Shown piece by piece: positions 13,801 through 14,040 of a stretch of 14,040 nt of DNA (positions within the stretch are counted from its first letter, which is position 1; the number at the start of each line of letters is the position of its first letter). The stretch comes from JAAOZP01 sp038848185 (lineage in GTDB: Archaea; Thermoproteota; EX4484-205; JAAOZP01): positions 1 to 14,040 of the forward strand of contig JAWCNV010000029.1 in the NCBI GenBank assembly GCA_038848185.1. The letters are read 5' to 3'. The notes below the pieces were generated by a model. That model was given only the letters and a program-made list of their open reading frames with translations, was not told the DNA's origin and searched no databases. A program made the position numbers and the translations under genes.

Positions 13801-14040
13801 CATCCTGATTGTTTCAATAGAGCAGCCGAGCACCTGCACACCATACTTCCTTAAGACGCCTGCTTCATCAAGACCTACACCAAGGTTTAGCGCAGTCTGG
13901 CCTCCGAAGCCCAGCAGTATGCCGTCAACCCCCTCTTTCTCAATTATCTTGGTCACCGACTCCACGGTCAAAGGCTCAAGGTAAACCTTGTCAGCCATCC
14001 TCCTGCTCGTCTGAATCGTCGCAATATTCGGGTTAACAAT
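10894..14040 (-). CDS. carB: Carbamoyl-phosphate synthase large subunit, N-terminus cut by the window edge
   Basis: Makes carbamoyl phosphate from bicarbonate, ATP and ammonia delivered by the small subunit (CarA), feeding pyrimidine and arginine synthesis. 1048 residues are present, read from the right edge without a stop; about 45-50 N-terminal residues are missing. Order seen: end of the first pre-ATP-grasp segment (NPNIATIQTS), first ATP-grasp half (FGGQTALN, GWKELEYE, GECNIQF, EVNPRLSRSSALASKATGYP), an oligomerisation segment with RRLGWSEDEVRG and DTMAAEWES, the second half beginning ILGAGTNRIGSSVEFDY with EANVRASRTAPFVSKTTG, and a C-terminal MGS-like regulatory domain (TRGTRDFL, INTP) where allosteric effectors bind. 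Both ATP-grasp halves look intact. NPNIATIQTS resembles eukaryotic and some archaeal enzymes rather than the bacterial NPATIMTDP. carA is not in the window. Confidence 0.97.
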   Translation of the reverse strand: MVNPNIATIQTSRRMADKVYLEPLTVESVTKIIEKEGVDGILLGFGGQTALNLGVGLDEAGVLRKYGVQVLGCSIETIRMSEDRDLFRRAMMEIGLKVPPSGIARSPEDAVSISEKLGFPLLVRTSFTLGGQSSGIAGNRDELYESVSKALRWSANGEVLVERSYFGWKELEYEYMRDYYGNSVCVATMEGFDPLGVHTGEKIVVVPIQTLTNKEYHMLREAGLRIVDKLGIVGECNIQFGLDPASRELIVVEVNPRLSRSSALASKATGYPLAYLAAKLALGYRIEELTNKVTGVTKASFEPALDYVVVKYPRWDFKKFPGNVDRTIGTMMKSVGEVMGIGRTFEEALQKAVRMLQTGRIGVVGNNGEDDDFSSDLADFLKPTDERLFNIVKALKKGVGVEEISRVTGIDKWFLYRVLNIIRVDSELKTLKDEEDEEKLAEKIREAKRLGFSDIQIARRLGWSEDEVRGFRIKHGVKPVFKLIDTMAAEWESVTNYLYATYGDEATDVSERNSRRKVIILGAGTNRIGSSVEFDYCTMHTVWSMKEEGFDEVIVVNNNPETVSTDYDMSDKLYFEELSFERVMDIVEAEKPEGVVVTMGGQDPINITPKLYKHGVKILGTSPLSIDFAEDRAKFSLLLDNLGIKQPAWTSVTSIEEAVSRAREIGYPVLIRPSYVLSGAAMNVAANEKELVEYIRNATMISPEHSVVISKFLEQAYEAEVDAVSDGEDVLIGGVMEHVEYAGTHSGDATIIIPPQRLTEDVVDKIKDYTVKIAKALRIVGAFNIQYLVKGSEVYVIEANVRASRTAPFVSKTTGLPLIWLAGKIIAGRKLREFKDALKSNEKTIGVKVPTFSFVRLKGVDPVLGVEMRSTGEVACIGYDFIDTFTRAWESSGLSLPSRNDVIFITVRDDDKSKALKLAGRLKEMGFTIAATRGTRDFLVSQGVDSIILVNRLSEKAEEGVDSISFIASGRTGLVINTPDLTDKATLKDMYAIRRTAIEFAIPVITSLEVAEKIVEAISVKNNSKHGSKREPYSLDEFHRDLPLSKYV

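Noticed and set aside
1..14040. CRISPR array, insertion sequence, integrase or phage genes
   Set aside because: No regularly spaced repeats, transposase, integrase or phage structural proteins were seen on either strand.

Overview
The window is archaeal and probably from a thermophile of the Thermoproteota (TACK) side of the tree. The gene set is typically archaeal: TrmI-type tRNA methyltransferase, archaeal Rqc2/NEMF, archaeal-type apgM phosphoglycerate mutase and an Hjc-like nuclease. Arginine is written almost only as AGG/AGA. At least eight genes have a TATA-like box whose centre lies 26-31 bases before the start codon, the layout of leaderless archaeal transcripts. I cannot name the genus. 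A run of 98 N shows that this is a draft assembly.

Layout. 1-114 (-): N-terminus of a LemA-family membrane protein, running off the left edge. 115-444: no convincing protein gene; 179-386 can fold into a closed four-helix-junction RNA and is the best novel candidate in the window. 445-3026 (-): aminotransferase, TrmI and a six-helix membrane protein, tightly packed. 3066-4949 (-): Rqc2/NEMF, divergent from a small three-helix membrane protein (4961-5251, +) that resembles EMC6; their two promoters interlock. 5219-5551 (-): unknown 110-residue protein overlapping the previous gene tail to tail. 5652-7182 (+): phosphoglycerate mutase and an Hjc-like nuclease. 7255-8928 (+): a possible 33-codon gene and a GH3/NagZ-like protein whose active-site loop is altered. 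8988-10891 (+): a glutamine-amidotransferase-like (BPL_N-type) protein, broken only by an assembly gap. 10894-14040 (-): carbamoyl-phosphate synthase large subunit, cut by the right edge.

How the parts fit. Most genes are housekeeping: tRNA modification, ribosome rescue, glycolysis/gluconeogenesis, pyrimidine/arginine synthesis. The less ordinary items are the RNA candidate near the left end, the Rqc2/EMC6-like pair sharing one promoter region, and the neighbouring GH3-like and amidotransferase-like genes, whose joint role is unknown. The N gap is flanked by two identical 129-base copies. Collapsing them restores one uninterrupted reading frame, so the apparent duplication and gene break are assembly artefacts.
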